Assembly: GCA_048268845.1 (NCBI GenBank)
Contig: JBLWUQ010000016.1
Span: 5,266-69,265 of the forward strand
Reading direction: 5' to 3'
Length of the DNA: 64,000 nt
From: Muriiphilus sp048268845
Lineage (GTDB): Bacteria; Pseudomonadota; Alphaproteobacteria; Rhodobacterales; Rhodobacteraceae
The position numbers were made by a program, and so were the translations under genes. Below, in pieces: positions 26,199 through 35,418 of this stretch. The notes beneath the pieces were generated by a model, which was not told the DNA's origin, ran no database searches, and saw only the letters and a list, made by a program, of their open reading frames with translations. The stretch's first letter is position 1; each line of letters starts with the position of its first letter.

Positions 26199-27710
26199 CT
26201 AGACCAGCGCCGAGACCGCCAGCCGGTAGCTCAGCGCCTCGGCGACATGCGGTTTGCGCACATCCCCGGACCCGCCGAGATCGGCGATGGTGCGCGCCAC
26301 CCGAAGCACCCGGTGATATCCGCGCGCCGACAGGCCGAAGCGTTCGGCGGCGCGCAGCAGAAGTTCGCGCCCTTCGGCATCGGGCCGCGCCACGGCTTCG
26401 AGCAACTCGCCCTCGGCATCGGCGTTGACCCGCGCGGACGTGCCGTCGAAGCGGGCGGCCTGAACGGCGCGCGCAGCGGCGACGCGCGCCGCGATCTGGG
26501 CCGAGCCTTCGCCGGCCTCGGGCAGGTCGAGGTCGCTGAACGACACCGGCGGCACGTCGATGCGCAGGTCGAACCGGTCCATCAACGGCCCCGACACCCG
26601 GCCAAGATATTCCTCGCCACAGACCGGCGCGCGTGAACAGGCCCGCGCGGCATCGGTGAGGTAGCCGCATTTGCAGGGGTTGGCGGCTGCGACCAGCATG
26701 AACCGGCAGGGATAGCGCACATGTGCGTTGGCGCGCGCCACCACGACCTCGCCGGTCTCGATCGGCTGGCGCAGGGTTTCGAGCACCGGGCGCGGGAATT
26801 CGGGAAACTCGTCGAGGAACAGCACGCCATTATGGGCCAGACTGACCTCGCCGGGCTTGGCGCCGCGCCCGCCGCCGACGATGGCGGCCATCGAGGCGGT
26901 GTGGTGCGGTTCGCGAAACGGCCGCGTGCGCGAGATGCCGCCCTCGTCGAGCAGCCCCGCCAGCGAATGAACCATCGAGGTTTCCAGTGCCTCGGCGGGC
27001 GTCAGCGGCGGCAGGATCGAGGGCAGGCGCGCCGCCAGCATCGACTTGCCCGAGCCGGGACTGCCGACCATCAAGAGGTGGTGGCGCCCTGCGGCGGCAA
27101 TCTCGAGCGCGCGCTTGGCGCGCTCCTGCCCCTTGACGTCGCGCAGGTCGCGCCCGGCGGGGTTGTCCTGCACCTCGCCCGGTTCGGCCGGGGCCAGCGG
27201 CGCCTGGCCGGTGAAATGACGGATCACGGCGGCAAGGCTGGGGGCGGCGATGACGCGGGCAGCACCGACCCAGGCGGGCTCGGCGCCGCAGGCCTTCGGG
27301 CAGACCAGCGCGCGATTGTCGGCCGCCGCCGTCATCGCCGCAGGCAGTGCCCCGATCACCGGAATCAGCGAACCGTCCAGCGACAGTTCGCCCAGCGACA
27401 GCGTCGATTCGATCTCGTCCGCCGGAATCACCCCGATTGCGGCCAAGAGCGCCAGCGCGATCGGCAGGTCGAAATGCGAGCCCTCCTTGGGCAGGTCGGC
27501 GGGAGACAGGTTGATGGTGATCTTTTTCGACGGCAGCGCGATGGCCATGGCGTTCAGCGCCGCGCGCACCCGCTCGCGCGCCTCGCTGACCGCCTTGTCG
27601 GGCAGGCCGACGATGGTGAAGGCAGGCATGCCGGCGGCGAGCGCGCATTGCACCTCGACCAGACGCGCCTCAATGCCATGAAAGGCGACCGTGTAGGCGC
27701 GCGCGACCAT
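26199..27710 (-). CDS. comM: YifB/ComM family Mg-chelatase-like AAA ATPase
   Basis: A 503-residue ATPase. N-terminal Lon-protease-like fold (VEVQCALAAGMPAFTIVGLPD), AAA core with Walker A GSPGSGKSMLAARLPSILPP and Walker B GVLFLDEFPEF, and a C-terminal Mg-chelatase domain. ComM is a helicase that promotes branch migration during natural transformation in other bacteria. The ATG at 27710 has AGGGAG 8 bases upstream; the longer frame would need a TTG. It faces the HlyD gene with only 20 bases between stops. Confidence 0.93.
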   Translation of the reverse strand: MVARAYTVAFHGIEARLVEVQCALAAGMPAFTIVGLPDKAVSEARERVRAALNAMAIALPSKKITINLSPADLPKEGSHFDLPIALALLAAIGVIPADEIESTLSLGELSLDGSLIPVIGALPAAMTAAADNRALVCPKACGAEPAWVGAARVIAAPSLAAVIRHFTGQAPLAPAEPGEVQDNPAGRDLRDVKGQERAKRALEIAAAGRHHLLMVGSPGSGKSMLAARLPSILPPLTPAEALETSMVHSLAGLLDEGGISRTRPFREPHHTASMAAIVGGGRGAKPGEVSLAHNGVLFLDEFPEFPRPVLETLRQPIETGEVVVARANAHVRYPCRFMLVAAANPCKCGYLTDAARACSRAPVCGEEYLGRVSGPLMDRFDLRIDVPPVSFSDLDLPEAGEGSAQIAARVAAARAVQAARFDGTSARVNADAEGELLEAVARPDAEGRELLLRAAERFGLSARGYHRVLRVARTIADLGGSGDVRKPHVAEALSYRLAVSALV

Positions 27711-27780
27711 GCCGTGCTCCCTGTTCAACCGGGAACATGGTTAACGCCGTGATGGTTTCCAAAAGGTTAACGCGCCGGCG

Positions 27781-28353
27781 TCACGGGCGATGATTGATCT
27801 GCCCGGCCTGCCAGCGGTCGTTCGTCAGCCGGATCTCGGTCACCGAGAGGTTGTCGATCCGGTGGCGCATCACGTCCCTGACGCTGATATCCAGCGCGCG
27901 GCGCAACTGGCTGAGGATCGCGCCGAAATGCGCAACCACGATCAGGTGATCCGCCGGTTCGCCGAGCAGCCGGTCGACCGAGCCATTCACCCGCGCCGCG
28001 AGGTCGGCCCAGCTTTCACCGCCCGGCGGCTGGCTGGTTTCGGGGTCGTTCCAGTAGGCCATCGCCAGATCCGGCGTCTCGTCATAGATATCGTCCGCGC
28101 CGCGCATTTCCCAATCGCCGAAATTCAGCTCGCGCAGGCCCGCGTCATGCGGCAGGCGCGGGCGGTCCCGCTGGATCGCGTCGGCGGTGTGGACGGCGCG
28201 GATCAGGTCGGACGAGACAACCGGCGCGCGCGGCAGGAAGGCGTCGAGCCGGGCAAGCGCGGCGCTGTCGGACAGGTCGGCGGGGACATCGCTCCAGCCG
28301 ACCATGGTCTTCAGGTTGGTCGGCCCGTGGCGCACCCACCAGAGCGTTTTCAT
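27781..28353 (-). CDS. Histidine phosphatase family protein (possible alpha-ribazole phosphatase)
   Basis: A 190-residue phosphoglycerate-mutase-fold enzyme: the RHG motif WWVRHGPTN near the N terminus carries the phospho-accepting histidine, and VVAHFGAI near 140 supplies the second. Overlaps the cobU stop (ATGA). Pairing with cobU suggests a CobC-like step in cobalamin synthesis, but the family also acts on many other phosphates. Confidence 0.85.
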   Translation of the reverse strand: MKTLWWVRHGPTNLKTMVGWSDVPADLSDSAALARLDAFLPRAPVVSSDLIRAVHTADAIQRDRPRLPHDAGLRELNFGDWEMRGADDIYDETPDLAMAYWNDPETSQPPGGESWADLAARVNGSVDRLLGEPADHLIVVAHFGAILSQLRRALDISVRDVMRHRIDNLSVTEIRLTNDRWQAGQINHRP

Positions 28354-28892
28354 CGAACCGCCTCCGGCAGCGTCCCTTTCAGAACCTGCGCCAACCCCGC
28401 CACCACCAGCACCACCAGCCCGGCCTCGGCCGCAAGGCGCTGGTTGAGCGCGCCCTGTGCCGCCTGAAAGCGCCGGGCAAGGGCGTTCTCCGCCACACCG
28501 CCCGCGCCGACCTCGTTCGACACGACAGCGATCGGCGCGGGACAGGCGGCTATGGCGCGCATGAGGCGGGTTTCCTCCGCGGCAAGGTCGTGCTCTGCCA
28601 GCAGGTGATTGGTCAGCCAGAGCGAGGCGCAATCGACCAGAACCGCGCCCTCGGCAGGGGCCGTGGCCAGCGCGCCGGTCAGGTCGAGCGGCGCCTCGAT
28701 GGTGGTCCAGTTCGCGTCGCGCCGCGCCCGGTGAGCGTCGATCTTGGCGCGCATCTCGCCGTCCAGCGCCTCTGCGGTCGCGATATAGGTCAGGGGGCGC
28801 TGCGCGCGCGCCAGCAGGCGTTCGGCAAAGGCCGACTTGCCCGAGGCGGCCCCGCCAAGGATCAGCGTGAAATGCGGCAGCGTGATCGACAT
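28350..28892 (-). CDS. cobU: Adenosylcobinamide kinase / adenosylcobinamide-phosphate guanylyltransferase
   Basis: A 180-residue bifunctional enzyme of the nucleotide-loop assembly of vitamin B12. Seen: P-loop LILGGAASGKSAFAE at the N terminus, VLVDCASLWLTN in the middle and the family motif VVSNEVGAGGV near 125. Start at 28892 places the P-loop 12 residues from the N terminus as in other CobU/CobP proteins; the upstream sequence has only a poor ribosome site. Confidence 0.94.
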   Translation of the reverse strand: MSITLPHFTLILGGAASGKSAFAERLLARAQRPLTYIATAEALDGEMRAKIDAHRARRDANWTTIEAPLDLTGALATAPAEGAVLVDCASLWLTNHLLAEHDLAAEETRLMRAIAACPAPIAVVSNEVGAGGVAENALARRFQAAQGALNQRLAAEAGLVVLVVAGLAQVLKGTLPEAVR

Positions 28893-28968
28893 GGGGATTG
28901 CAGGTAGCACCAAGGCGGCCCATTGGAAAGCCGCTTGCGATGCGGGGCGCGGCGGCCCACATAGGGGG

Positions 28969-29748
28969 ATGCGTTGGGTCGTCCTGTTCCTGTTCGCCGC
29001 TTTTGCCGCCAAGGCCGGTCCGGTCGATGGCGTCTCGGCGGACGTGTTCATTCTGGGCGAGATCCACGACAACCCGGCGCATCATCTGGTGCAGGCCGAG
29101 GCGATTGCGGCGATCAGCCCCGCCGCCGTGGTGTTCGAGATGCTGACCGAGGATCAGGCGGCGCGGGTCACCGATGATCTGCGCGCCGATCCGGTGGCGC
29201 TGGGCGAGGTGCTGGAGTGGCAGGCGGGCGGCTGGCCGGATTTCGCGATCTATTATCCGGTGTTCGAGGCGGCTGATGCGGCGCGGCTCTATGGTGCTGC
29301 GGTGCCGCGCGAGCGCACGCGCACCGCGATGCAGATCGGTATCGCGCGCGCTTTCGGGGCCGAGGCGGAACTATACGGGTTGGCCGATGAGCTTGAGGCC
29401 GACGAGCTTGCCGACCGGCTCAACCTGCAACTGGCGGCGCATTGCGGGGCGATGCCGCTCGACATCCTGCCCGACATGGTCGATGTGCAGCGGCTGCGCG
29501 ATGCGGTGCTGGCACGCGCGGCGCTGCTGGCGCTGGTTGAGACCGGCGGGCCGGTGGTGGTGATCACCGGCAACGGCCATGCCCGGCGCGATTGGGGGGT
29601 GCCGTCCTATCTGGCGCGGGTTGCCCCTGACGCCACGGTGTTCGTGCTGGGCCAGTCCGAGGCCGGACGCGTGCCGGAGGGCGGGTTCGACCGCATCGTC
29701 GATGCCGATCCGGTCGCGCGCGAAGACCCCTGCGCCGGGTTGGAATAG
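28969..29748 (+). CDS. ChaN-like (haem-binding / Tiki superfamily) protein
   Basis: A 259-residue exported protein with a short signal peptide (MRWVVLFLFAAFAAKAGP). Conserved blocks are VFILGEIHDNPAHHL near residue 28, VVFEMLTEDQ, and the late VVVITGNGHARRDWGVP; the EIHDN and GNGHAR motifs are those of the ChaN family, which binds haem in some bacteria. No lipobox cysteine is visible. Start at 28969 is preceded by AGGGGG immediately upstream. Divergent from cobU, partly overlapping its leader. Confidence 0.82.
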   Translation: MRWVVLFLFAAFAAKAGPVDGVSADVFILGEIHDNPAHHLVQAEAIAAISPAAVVFEMLTEDQAARVTDDLRADPVALGEVLEWQAGGWPDFAIYYPVFEAADAARLYGAAVPRERTRTAMQIGIARAFGAEAELYGLADELEADELADRLNLQLAAHCGAMPLDILPDMVDVQRLRDAVLARAALLALVETGGPVVVITGNGHARRDWGVPSYLARVAPDATVFVLGQSEAGRVPEGGFDRIVDADPVAREDPCAGLE

Positions 29749-29749
29749 A

Positions 29750-30110
29750 TCACCGGAGCGGCGTCTGCTGATGCGACAGCAAGATCCACCTGTCGCCCCG
29801 GCGGACATAGGTGCTGGAGCACAGGGCCACGTAAGGGTCTGATCCGTCGCGCGTTCCGGTGGCGCGGTAAGCCAGGACCCGTGTGTCGCCGAGCACTTCC
29901 TCTGTGCGGTCGCCCATCTCGACGGCCGTCCATCTCGACGGCCGTCCATCTCGGGGCCGCTTCGAGCCCTTCGAGGATCTGGCTGCCTTTCAGGATGCCG
30001 ACCGGGTCGGGAAACACCATCTGCGCGGCCTCCACCATGTTGTCATGGTAATAGGCGACCCCGTCCAGCCAGAACCCCCTTTCGCGCTCCCAGATCTCCT
30101 GATCCGTCAT
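29750..30110 (-). pseudogene. NTF2/DUF4440-like gene broken by a 16-bp tandem duplication
   Basis: The first frame reads MTDQEIWERERGFWLDGVAY on to about residue 60 with a good ribosome site (GGAGG, 5 bases before the ATG). It then shifts into TEEVLGDTRVLAYRATGT and WILLSHQQTPLR to a stop at 29750. The break coincides with two perfect copies of a 16-base unit (29921-29936 and 29937-29952). Removing one copy restores a 114-residue protein of the NTF2-like/DUF4440 (SnoaL-type) fold. The event looks recent because both copies are identical and both halves are otherwise intact. Confidence 0.85.
29921..29952. repeat. 16-bp perfect tandem duplication
   Basis: Unit GACGGCCGTCCATCTC occurs twice in direct contact, and the 7 bases before it repeat its end. 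It adds 16 bases (one base off frame) to the NTF2-like gene. Confidence 0.95.
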
Positions 30111-30272
30111 TGCAGCCTCCTTTCGCCAGGTTGAATGTGTGGACCGAGCCGCCGTGACGCAAGCCCGCACGGCGCGGGACTCCGGTAATTCTTCGGCACG
30201 GCGCCGCGCCGCGAGGCATTGTTTTCACCGCCCCGCGCCCTTAACACTTGGGCGGCAAAGGCGGAGGGCGCG

Positions 30273-31469
30273 ATGCTTGCTGGCAAACGGATACTGCTGA
30301 TCATCGGTGGCGGGGTCGCGGCGTTCAAGGCGCTGACCCTGATCCGCCAGTTGCGCGAACGCGGCGCCAGCGTGGTGCCGGTTCTGACGCGGGCAGGGGC
30401 CGAGTTCGTCACGCCGCTGTCCGCTTCGGCGCTGGCGGCGGAGAAGGTCTATACCGAGCTGTTCAACCTGACCGACGAGGCCGAGATGGGCCATATCGAG
30501 CTGTCGCGCGACGCCGATCTGGTGGTGGTCGCGCCGGCCACGGCGGACCTTCTGGCCAAGATGGCGAACGGGCTGGCGAACGATCTGGCCTCGACGCTGC
30601 TCATGGCCACCGACAAGCGGGTGCTGGTGGCCCCGGCGATGAATGTCAGGATGTGGCAACACCCGGCGACGCAGCGCAATGTCGCGACGCTGATGGGTGA
30701 CGGCATCCTCTTTGCCGGGCCGGTCGACGGCGCGATGGCCTGTGGCGAGTTCGGGCCGGGGCGGATGGTCGAACCCGACGAGATTGCCGATGCGGTGGCC
30801 GCAGCCCTTGCGGGCGGGCCGCTGGCGGGCAGGCACATCCTTGTCACCTCCGGCCCGACGCATGAGCCGATCGACCCGGTGCGCTATATCGCCAACCGCT
30901 CGTCCGGTGCGCAGGGCACGGCGATTGCGCGTGCGCTGGCGGGGCTGGGGGCGGATGTGACCTTCGTGACCGGCCCGGCCGATGTGCCACCCCCGGCGGG
31001 CGTTCGTGTCGTGGCGGTGCAAAGCGCGCGCGACATGCTGGCGGCGGTCGAGGCGGCGCTGCCCGCCGATGCCGCCGTGTTCGCCGCCGCCGTGGCCGAC
31101 TGGCGGGTGGCGAGTGCGTCCGACAAGAAGATCAAGAAGGACGGATCGGGCAGCCTGCCGGTGCTGGAATTCGCCGAAAACCCCGACATCCTCGCCACGG
31201 TCAGCCAGATGAAAAAAGGCCGCCCCGGCCTTGTCATCGGCTTCGCGGCGGAGACAAACGACGTGGTGGAAAACGCCACGGCCAAGCGCGCGCGCAAGGG
31301 CTGCGACTGGATCGTCGCCAATGACGTCAGCCCCGCGACCGGCATCATGGGCGGAGCGGAAAACGCGATCACCCTGATCCGTGCCGACGGCGCCGAGGAT
31401 TGGCCGCGCATGTCCAAAGACGAGGTCGCCCGCCGCCTTGCCGCCCGCATCGCCGAGGCGCTGGCATGA
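30273..31469 (+). CDS. coaBC: Phosphopantothenoylcysteine decarboxylase / phosphopantothenate-cysteine ligase
   Basis: A 398-residue bifunctional flavoenzyme of coenzyme A synthesis. The CoaC half shows LLIIGGGVAAFKALTLI, VVVAPATADLLAKMANG and the substrate motif VAPAMNVRMWQHPATQRN; the CoaB half shows TSGPTHEPIDPVRYIANRSS and late KIKK and FAAETND motifs. The ATG at 30273 follows GGAGGG at a good distance. Overlaps dut by four bases (ATGA). Confidence 0.96.
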   Translation: MLAGKRILLIIGGGVAAFKALTLIRQLRERGASVVPVLTRAGAEFVTPLSASALAAEKVYTELFNLTDEAEMGHIELSRDADLVVVAPATADLLAKMANGLANDLASTLLMATDKRVLVAPAMNVRMWQHPATQRNVATLMGDGILFAGPVDGAMACGEFGPGRMVEPDEIADAVAAALAGGPLAGRHILVTSGPTHEPIDPVRYIANRSSGAQGTAIARALAGLGADVTFVTGPADVPPPAGVRVVAVQSARDMLAAVEAALPADAAVFAAAVADWRVASASDKKIKKDGSGSLPVLEFAENPDILATVSQMKKGRPGLVIGFAAETNDVVENATAKRARKGCDWIVANDVSPATGIMGGAENAITLIRADGAEDWPRMSKDEVARRLAARIAEALA

Positions 31470-31936
31470 GTGCGAAACCTGTCGTCAAGGTGTTGCGCGA
31501 TGCCGGGCATGATCCTGATCTGCCGCTGCCGTCCTATGAAACGGCCGGTGCCGCCGGTGCCGATCTGCGCGCCAACCTGCCCGAGGAACAACGCCGCCTT
31601 GGCATCATGCTTGGCCCGTCCGAGCGGCGGATCGTGCCGACCGGGCTGCGGGTCGAGATCCCCGAAGGTTTCGAGATGCAGATCCGCCCGCGTTCGGGCC
31701 TTGCACTGAAACACGGCATCACGCTGCCCAACACGCCGGGCACGATCGACAGCGATTATCGCGGGCCGCTGGGCGTGCTCTTGGTGAACCTGTCGGGCGA
31801 CCCCTATGTCATTCACCACGGCGACCGGATCGCGCAGGCGGTGGTCGCGCCGGTGGTGCAGGCGGTTTACGAGGTGGTGGACCAGCTTGGCGTGACTGAG
31901 CGGGGCGAGGGCGGGTTCGGGTCCACGGGCAGGTGA
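31466..31936 (+). CDS. dut: Deoxyuridine 5'-triphosphate nucleotidohydrolase (dUTPase)
   Basis: Trimeric dUTPase, 156 residues, that removes dUTP and supplies dUMP. All five family motifs appear, among them AGADLRANL, RPRSGLALKHGI, GTIDSDYRGPLGV, RIAQAVV and the C-terminal arm RGEGGFGSTG. Operonic with coaBC, a usual pairing. Confidence 0.97.
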   Translation: MSAKPVVKVLRDAGHDPDLPLPSYETAGAAGADLRANLPEEQRRLGIMLGPSERRIVPTGLRVEIPEGFEMQIRPRSGLALKHGITLPNTPGTIDSDYRGPLGVLLVNLSGDPYVIHHGDRIAQAVVAPVVQAVYEVVDQLGVTERGEGGFGSTGR

Positions 31937-31949
31937 TGGTGGGGCGCAG

Positions 31950-32978
31950 ATGATCTGGGTATTCCTGTCGCTCGGGCTGATCTGGGGGATCGGCTGGTGG
32001 CTCGATGTGCCGCAAAGCCGCCGCTGGGTGCTGATCGGCATATTGATGACGGCGGTCCTCTTGGCCCACGCGGTGCTGCCGCCCGGCCATGCCCTGCCAG
32101 AAGCCATCGGCGGCAGTTTTCCCGGCTGGGCCAGCTTTGTCGGCGCTCTGGTGGTCGTCGCGCTCTATGCGCGCGGGCTGACGGCGCTGAAGGCGCGCGC
32201 CAATCCGGTTGAACAGGCGCCGGAGGGGCCGTTTTCCGACACCGAGCTTGACCGCTACGCCCGCCATATCGTGCTGCGCGAGATCGGCGGGCCGGGGCAG
32301 CGGGCGCTGAAGGATGCGCGTGTTCTGGTGGTCGGCGCGGGCGGTCTGGGCGCGCCGGTGCTGATCTATCTCGCCGCCGCCGGGGTCGGCACCATCGGGG
32401 TGATCGACGACGACGATGTGGACAACTCGAACCTGCAACGGCAGGTGATCCACCGCGACGCCGACATCGGGATGCCCAAGGTGTTTTCCGCCCAGGCGGC
32501 GATGCTGGCGCAGAACCCCAACGTCACCGTGCGCCCCTATAACCGGCGGCTGGACGATGACAACGCCCCGGCGCTGTTTGCCGAGTATGACCTGATCCTT
32601 GACGGCACCGACAACATCGCCACCCGCTATCTGGTCAACCGCGCGGCGGCGAAGCTGGGCAAGCCGGTGATCGGCGCGGCGCTGACGCAGTGGGAGGGGC
32701 AGATCTCGATCTGGGACCCGGCGCGCGGCGCGCCCTGTTACCAATGCGTCTTTCCCGAGGCCCCCGCCGCGGGCCTCGCACCCTCCTGCGCCGAGGCCGG
32801 GGTGATCGGGCCATTGCCGGGCGTCATGGGCGCGATGATGGCGGTCGAGGCGGTGAAGGAAATCACCGGCGCCGGGCAGGGGCTGCGCGGGCGGCTGATG
32901 ATCTATGACGCGCTTTATGCCGACACGCGGATCATCAGGATCGCGCCCCGCGCCGATTGCCCGGTCTGCGGCGGCTGA
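31950..32978 (+). CDS. Membrane-anchored MoeB/ThiF/HesA family adenylyltransferase
   Basis: A 342-residue protein: three hydrophobic segments in the first 75 residues, then an E1-like domain. It has VLVVGAGGLGAPVLIYLAA (ATP loop), DDDDVDNSNLQRQ, the catalytic cysteine in APSCAEAGVIGPLPG and a zinc site CYQC ... CPVC. These enzymes adenylate the C terminus of MoaD/ThiS-like sulfur carriers. The N-terminal membrane anchor is absent from E. coli MoeB. 13 bases after dut, so co-transcribed. Confidence 0.9.
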   Translation: MIWVFLSLGLIWGIGWWLDVPQSRRWVLIGILMTAVLLAHAVLPPGHALPEAIGGSFPGWASFVGALVVVALYARGLTALKARANPVEQAPEGPFSDTELDRYARHIVLREIGGPGQRALKDARVLVVGAGGLGAPVLIYLAAAGVGTIGVIDDDDVDNSNLQRQVIHRDADIGMPKVFSAQAAMLAQNPNVTVRPYNRRLDDDNAPALFAEYDLILDGTDNIATRYLVNRAAAKLGKPVIGAALTQWEGQISIWDPARGAPCYQCVFPEAPAAGLAPSCAEAGVIGPLPGVMGAMMAVEAVKEITGAGQGLRGRLMIYDALYADTRIIRIAPRADCPVCGG

Positions 32979-33031
32979 GGCTGGACCTCGCCGCGCGCCC
33001 GCCCTAGCTATGCCCGAAAAGGAGACGCGCC

Positions 33032-35062
33032 ATGACCAATCCCCTGCTCGCAGACTGGGACACCGAGTTCGCCCTGCCGCCGTTCGACACCATATCCGAC
33101 GAGCATTTCGCTCCGGCGATCGACGCCGCGCTGGACGAGGCGCGCGCAGCGGTGGCGGCCATCGCAGGCAACCCCGAAGCCCCGACCTTCGCCAACACAA
33201 TCGAGGCGCTGGAACTGGCCGACGCGACGCTGTCAAAGGTGCTGGGCGTGTTCTTCGCCGTCGCCGGAGCCGACGCCAACCCGGTGCGCGAGGCGCTGCG
33301 GCGTGACTATTCCCCAAGGCTCGCCGCCTTCTCGTCCGAGATCACCATGAACCCCAAGCTCTTCGCCCGGATCGAGGCGCTGTGGCAGGACCGCAACGCG
33401 CTCGACCTGACCGAGGAACAGGCGCGGGTGCTGATGCTGACCCGGCGCGGCTTCGTGCGGGCCGGGGCGCTGCTGGATGGCGATGACCGCGACAGGCTGA
33501 AGGAGATCATGCAGCGGCTTTCGGTGCTGGGTACAGAATTCACGCAAAACCTGCTGGCGGATGAGCGGGAATGGGCCCTGGATTTGTCGGATTCCGATAT
33601 TGCGGGTTTGCCGGGGTTTGTCGCCGACGCCGCCCGCGCGGCTGGCGAGGAACGCGGCGCGGGCGGTCCGGTGGTCACGCTGTCACGCTCGCTGATCACG
33701 CCGTTCCTGACTTTCAGCCCGAACCGGGCGCTGCGCCGCAAGGCCTATGAGGCCTACTCCGCGCGCGGCGCGAACGGTGGCGCGACCGACAACCGCGCGA
33801 TTGCCGCCGAGACCCTTCTGCTGCGCGACGAGCGTGCGCGACTGCTGGGCTATCAGAGCTTCGCCGCCTACAAGCTCGAAACCGAAATGGCCAAGACCCC
33901 CGAGGCGGTGCGCGATCTCTTGATGCAGGTCTGGACCCCGGCGCGCGCCGCCGCCGACAACGATGCGCGCCTGCTTGCGGAGATGCTGCACGAAGACGGT
34001 ATCGAAGGCCCGCTGGAACCCTGGGACTGGCATTACTATTCCGAGAAACGCAGGCTGGCCGAGCACGATCTCGACGAGGCTGAAATCAAGCCCTACCTGC
34101 AACTCGACCGGATGATCGAGGCCGCGTTCGACGTGGCGCATCGCCTCTTCGGGCTGGAGTTCCGCCCGCTCGACGCGCCGTTCTACCACCCCGACGTGCG
34201 CGCCTGGGAGGTGACGCGCGACGGGCGGCACATGGCCGTGTTCGTCGGCGACTATTTCGCGCGCGGCTCGAAACGTTCGGGCGCCTGGTGTTCGACGATG
34301 CGGGTGCAAAAGGCGCTCGGCGGCGAGGTCAGGCCGATCGTCGTCAACGTCTGCAACTTCTCCAAACCCGCCGCCGGGCAGCCGGCGCTGCTGGGCTGGG
34401 ACGACGCGCGCACGCTGTTTCACGAGTTCGGCCACGCGCTGCACCACATCCTGTCGGACGTGACCTATGGCTCGATCTCGGGCACCTCGGTGGCGCGTGA
34501 TTTCGTCGAATTGCCCAGCCAGCTCTACGAGCATTGGCTGGAAGTGCCCGAGGTGCTGGCGACCTTCGCCACCCATTCCGAAACCGGCGAAGCGATGCCC
34601 GCCGACCTGATCACCCGGCTGATCGGCGCGGCCACCTTCAACACCGGGTTTCAGACCGTCGAATATGTCGCCTCGGCGCTGGTCGATCTTGCGTTCCATG
34701 ACGGGTCGCCGCCCGCCGACCCGATGCAGAAACAGGCCGAAGTGCTGGAAGACATCGGCATGCCGCACGCGATCCGGATGCGCCACGCCACGCCGCATTT
34801 CGCGCATGTCTTCTCGGGCGACGGCTATTCCTCGGGCTATTACAGCTACATGTGGTCCGAGGTGATGGACGCCGACGCCTTCGCCGCCTTCACCGAAGCG
34901 GGCGATGCGTTCGACCCCGAAACGGCGGCGCGGCTGGAAAGACACATCCTGTCGGCGGGCAGCCGGCAGGACGAGGCGCAGGCGTTCATCGGTTTTCGCG
35001 GCACCTTGCCGGGGGTCGAGGCGCTGCTGAAGGGGCGGGGGCTGGTGGCGCCACCGGCCTGA
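33032..35062 (+). CDS. M3 family zinc metallopeptidase (Dcp / oligopeptidase A type)
   Basis: A 676-residue cytoplasmic peptidase that trims short peptides. The zinc site is TLFHEFGHALHHILS near residue 465, followed by GTSVARDFVELPSQ with the third ligand; the N-terminal FANTIEALELAD is also characteristic. Sequence around the active site is closer to Dcp than to OpdA, but the two cannot be told apart with confidence. GGAG lies 8 bases before the ATG. Confidence 0.93.
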   Translation: MTNPLLADWDTEFALPPFDTISDEHFAPAIDAALDEARAAVAAIAGNPEAPTFANTIEALELADATLSKVLGVFFAVAGADANPVREALRRDYSPRLAAFSSEITMNPKLFARIEALWQDRNALDLTEEQARVLMLTRRGFVRAGALLDGDDRDRLKEIMQRLSVLGTEFTQNLLADEREWALDLSDSDIAGLPGFVADAARAAGEERGAGGPVVTLSRSLITPFLTFSPNRALRRKAYEAYSARGANGGATDNRAIAAETLLLRDERARLLGYQSFAAYKLETEMAKTPEAVRDLLMQVWTPARAAADNDARLLAEMLHEDGIEGPLEPWDWHYYSEKRRLAEHDLDEAEIKPYLQLDRMIEAAFDVAHRLFGLEFRPLDAPFYHPDVRAWEVTRDGRHMAVFVGDYFARGSKRSGAWCSTMRVQKALGGEVRPIVVNVCNFSKPAAGQPALLGWDDARTLFHEFGHALHHILSDVTYGSISGTSVARDFVELPSQLYEHWLEVPEVLATFATHSETGEAMPADLITRLIGAATFNTGFQTVEYVASALVDLAFHDGSPPADPMQKQAEVLEDIGMPHAIRMRHATPHFAHVFSGDGYSSGYYSYMWSEVMDADAFAAFTEAGDAFDPETAARLERHILSAGSRQDEAQAFIGFRGTLPGVEALLKGRGLVAPPA

Positions 35063-35418
35063 ACCCACGAAATGCGCCCCGCGCGGGGTATTCCCGGCAG
35101 GGTGGATCGGTTTGGCTCTCGTCGTCGTCACGCCAAGGGGTAAAGTGGCGGGCCCGCCTTTGGGCAAGTGATCCGTCGCCGGGCGCAGAGCTCGCCTGCA
35201 CCTTCCTCAGGTGGTCTTCGGTGTCCCGGCTAGCCCCTTGTCCGGTTTTGATATGCCGGGGTCGGGGCGTGGATACCACTTTCGTGCACGCGACAGGGTA
35301 TACTCCGTCAAGGTTAACGGCCCCGAAACCCGGCGTTCGCTGCTTCATCTTGGTCCATACACTCCAGGGGGTCCGGGGGACAGCGTCCCCCGGCCTGCGC
35401 CAAGTCCACAACCGAAAC
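35063..35418. other. Convergent intergenic region
   Basis: No gene seen. The region separates the M3 peptidase from the convergent CDF transporter and ends with a strong hairpin (35373-35393). Confidence 0.5.
35373..35393. terminator. Perfect GC-rich hairpin, probable bidirectional terminator / repeated extragenic element
   Basis: CCGGGGGAC-AGC-GTCCCCCGG: a 9-base perfect stem and 3-base loop between convergent genes. The preceding TTCATCTTGGTCCATACACTCC resembles, from memory, a family of extragenic repeats common in Rhodobacterales genomes. Confidence 0.6.

Noticed and set aside
27781..29085. One long 434-codon frame over the phosphatase and cobU genes
   Set aside because: Only its C-terminal 190 residues form a domain; the front part is cobU read out of frame, so the start was moved to 28353.
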